Assembly: GCF_003073045.1 (NCBI RefSeq)
Contig: NC_037592.1
Span: 40,667,760-40,731,759, forward strand
Reading direction: 5' to 3'
DNA from: Pomacea canaliculata
Taxonomy: Eukaryota > Mollusca > Gastropoda > Architaenioglossa > Ampullariidae
DNA length: 64,000 nt
Positions 62,905 to 64,000 of the stretch are shown piece by piece (positions within the stretch are counted from its first letter, which is position 1; each line of letters starts with the position of its first letter). Position numbers and translations under genes: made by a program. The notes below the pieces were generated by a model, which did no database searches, was not told the DNA's origin, and saw only the letters and a program-made list of their open reading frames with translations.

Positions 62905-63086
62905 TGCAAACGTTGTTTACTGCTTTGCATACCATGGTGTTTTCTTATTTCACTGTTGGACTGGAATCATTACCAAGTCCTTTGTCGAGGTCCACAAATG
63001 TACAAAAAAATATATTCAACTATCAGTTATTTTTCCTTTGTGAAAATTTAACATGCACCATTCCCCAAATAAACTTTTTTTAAAGC
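62905..63086. repeat. Direct repeat, right copy
   Basis: Matches 62117-62302 from CAAACGTTGTTTACTGCTTT to the AACATGCACCATTCCC end. Confidence 0.8.
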
Positions 63087-63576
63087 ATTAGACCTAGGCA
63101 TTAACGTATATATATATATACACACACACAACGTTATTTCGTTTCTTATGCAAGAGATGAATAGTTAGACTGAGAAATTTACACTTCCTGTAAAATTTGG
63201 GCACAAATAATTTGATGAATGGGATTTGTTGTGGTCCTCGGGACAGGTCACAACAGAATAAGGCACCATCTTTACCGTCAGCTTGACCTGTTGCCATCCC
63301 AATGTACTCAATTGGAGACACAGAACAAACCACGGAATGTAGGCTCCTCCAGGTACCGAGGGACTGGCCGACATCGATGTCCCTCAACACCAAACTCAGT
63401 GTGACAATAGATAGGAAAACAAGAATACAACATGTCATGTGGTAGGAAAAGATAAGAAATTAATTGTAAACATAACAAATTTTCTCACAAAGCTTCCTGA
63501 TGTCTTATAACCTGCAACATCATCCACTCGTGATTGGGTTACTTAAGCATAACTGCGCGTTCTTTCAACAAATAAC
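63087..63576. other. Gene-poor sequence before the hAT-like end
   Basis: A short (TA)n(CA)n run at 63105-63130. Nothing else recognised. Confidence 0.45.
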
Positions 63577-64000
63577 CAGGGATGGGCAAGCTACTTTTAA
63601 TTTGTAGCCGGCTAGGCTACAGCTACTTTTTTTCAAAATGTAGCCGGCTACACTACAGCTACAATTTTGCAAAAAGTAGCCAGCTACTTTGGGCTACTTT
63701 TAAAATGTAGCCAGCTTCTTTTGGCTTCTTTTGGCTACTTTTAAAAGCGTGATGTTATAACAAGTTAGCTGTAGCCAGCTGGCTGTAGCAACATACACAA
63801 ACATCAAACATACACACAAAACACTATTACTTGCTTTACAAAGTTTTTATTATAATAATGAAACGGAGAACTGCGATATACCGACAATTTTATTTAGTGA
63901 ATCCATAAATGCTTTCATTCATTCCTTGCACCCTTCCTCCCCCGGCCTTTTTCACACAATAAGTACACGTATTTTACGATTATATTAAACATTTCTGGAT
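63577..64000. mobile_element. Left end of a hAT-like DNA transposon (runs off the window)
   Basis: CAGGGATGGGCAAGCTACTT is the typical first part of many hAT termini (CAGGGxTGGGCAA). It is followed by repeated TGTAGCCGGCTA/TAGCCAGCTACTTT subterminal words to about 63790. The other end and any transposase lie outside the window, so completeness and the 8-base target duplication cannot be judged. Confidence 0.6.

Noticed and set aside
62395-63051. 218-codon open frame rich in LHFLI repeats, and the antisense CKIRK-repeat frame
   Set aside because: Both come from the 15-base minisatellite, which has no stop in several frames.
1-64000. CRISPR array, prokaryotic operon or phage features
   Set aside because: Introns, repeats and transposon types are those of an animal genome; no spaced repeats of CRISPR type occur.

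Overview
The window looks like nuclear DNA of an invertebrate animal, most likely a gastropod mollusc. The sequence is AT-rich, the genes are split by GT-AG introns, and PIF/Harbinger, Tc1/mariner-type, hAT-type and LINE remnants lie between and inside them. The mollusc call is an inference from the style of the proteins (a local expansion of AIG1/GIMAP GTPases with long charged coiled-coil tails); no marker gene fixes the species.

Almost all coding sequence belongs to one family: GTPases of immunity-associated protein (GIMAP, AIG1-type G domain) joined to an N-terminal SAM-like helical domain. The common plan is a tiny 13-16 nt first exon, one or two SAM-like exons, an optional linker exon, a P-loop exon (G1), and a long last exon with G3, the GIMAP box, G4, G5, a coiled coil and often a hydrophobic C-terminal tail. 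All intron junctions before the P-loop exon are phase 1, so the N-terminal modules are 1-1 exons that can be duplicated or exchanged without breaking the frame.

Layout: GIMAP relic A (0.7-1.15 kb, +); broken gene B (3.0-6.1 kb, +); gene C (9.2-12.2 kb, +), open throughout but lacking the P-loop; a TA-flanked MITE (13.7-14.5 kb); gene D (15.3-25.5 kb, +), whose first two introns carry two inverted PIF/Harbinger elements; E1 (28.1-33.7 kb, -); an LTR-like block (about 34.1-35.2 kb); broken gene G (36.5-37.9 kb, +); E2 (41.0-45.1 kb, -); a double-SAM gene H (46.6-49.2 kb, +); gene F (51.6-55.8 kb, +); an inverted orphan copy of the E-type promoter and first exon (58.0-58.6 kb); then gene-poor sequence with a minisatellite inside a direct duplication (62.1-63.1 kb) and a hAT-like terminus at the right edge.

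B, C and G are one subfamily and E1 and E2 another. The pair B-type (+) next to E-type (-), tail to tail, has been copied as a block: a 3'-flank relic plus E1, then G plus E2. C, D, F and H can be read in one frame from exon to exon. E1 and E2 each carry one frame problem, while B and G carry several. This is a birth-and-death array of probable cytosolic or membrane-associated immune GTPases, with pseudoenzyme members (C, perhaps D) beside canonical ones. Assigning immunity is inference from the family; the sequence shows only the GTPase and helical modules.
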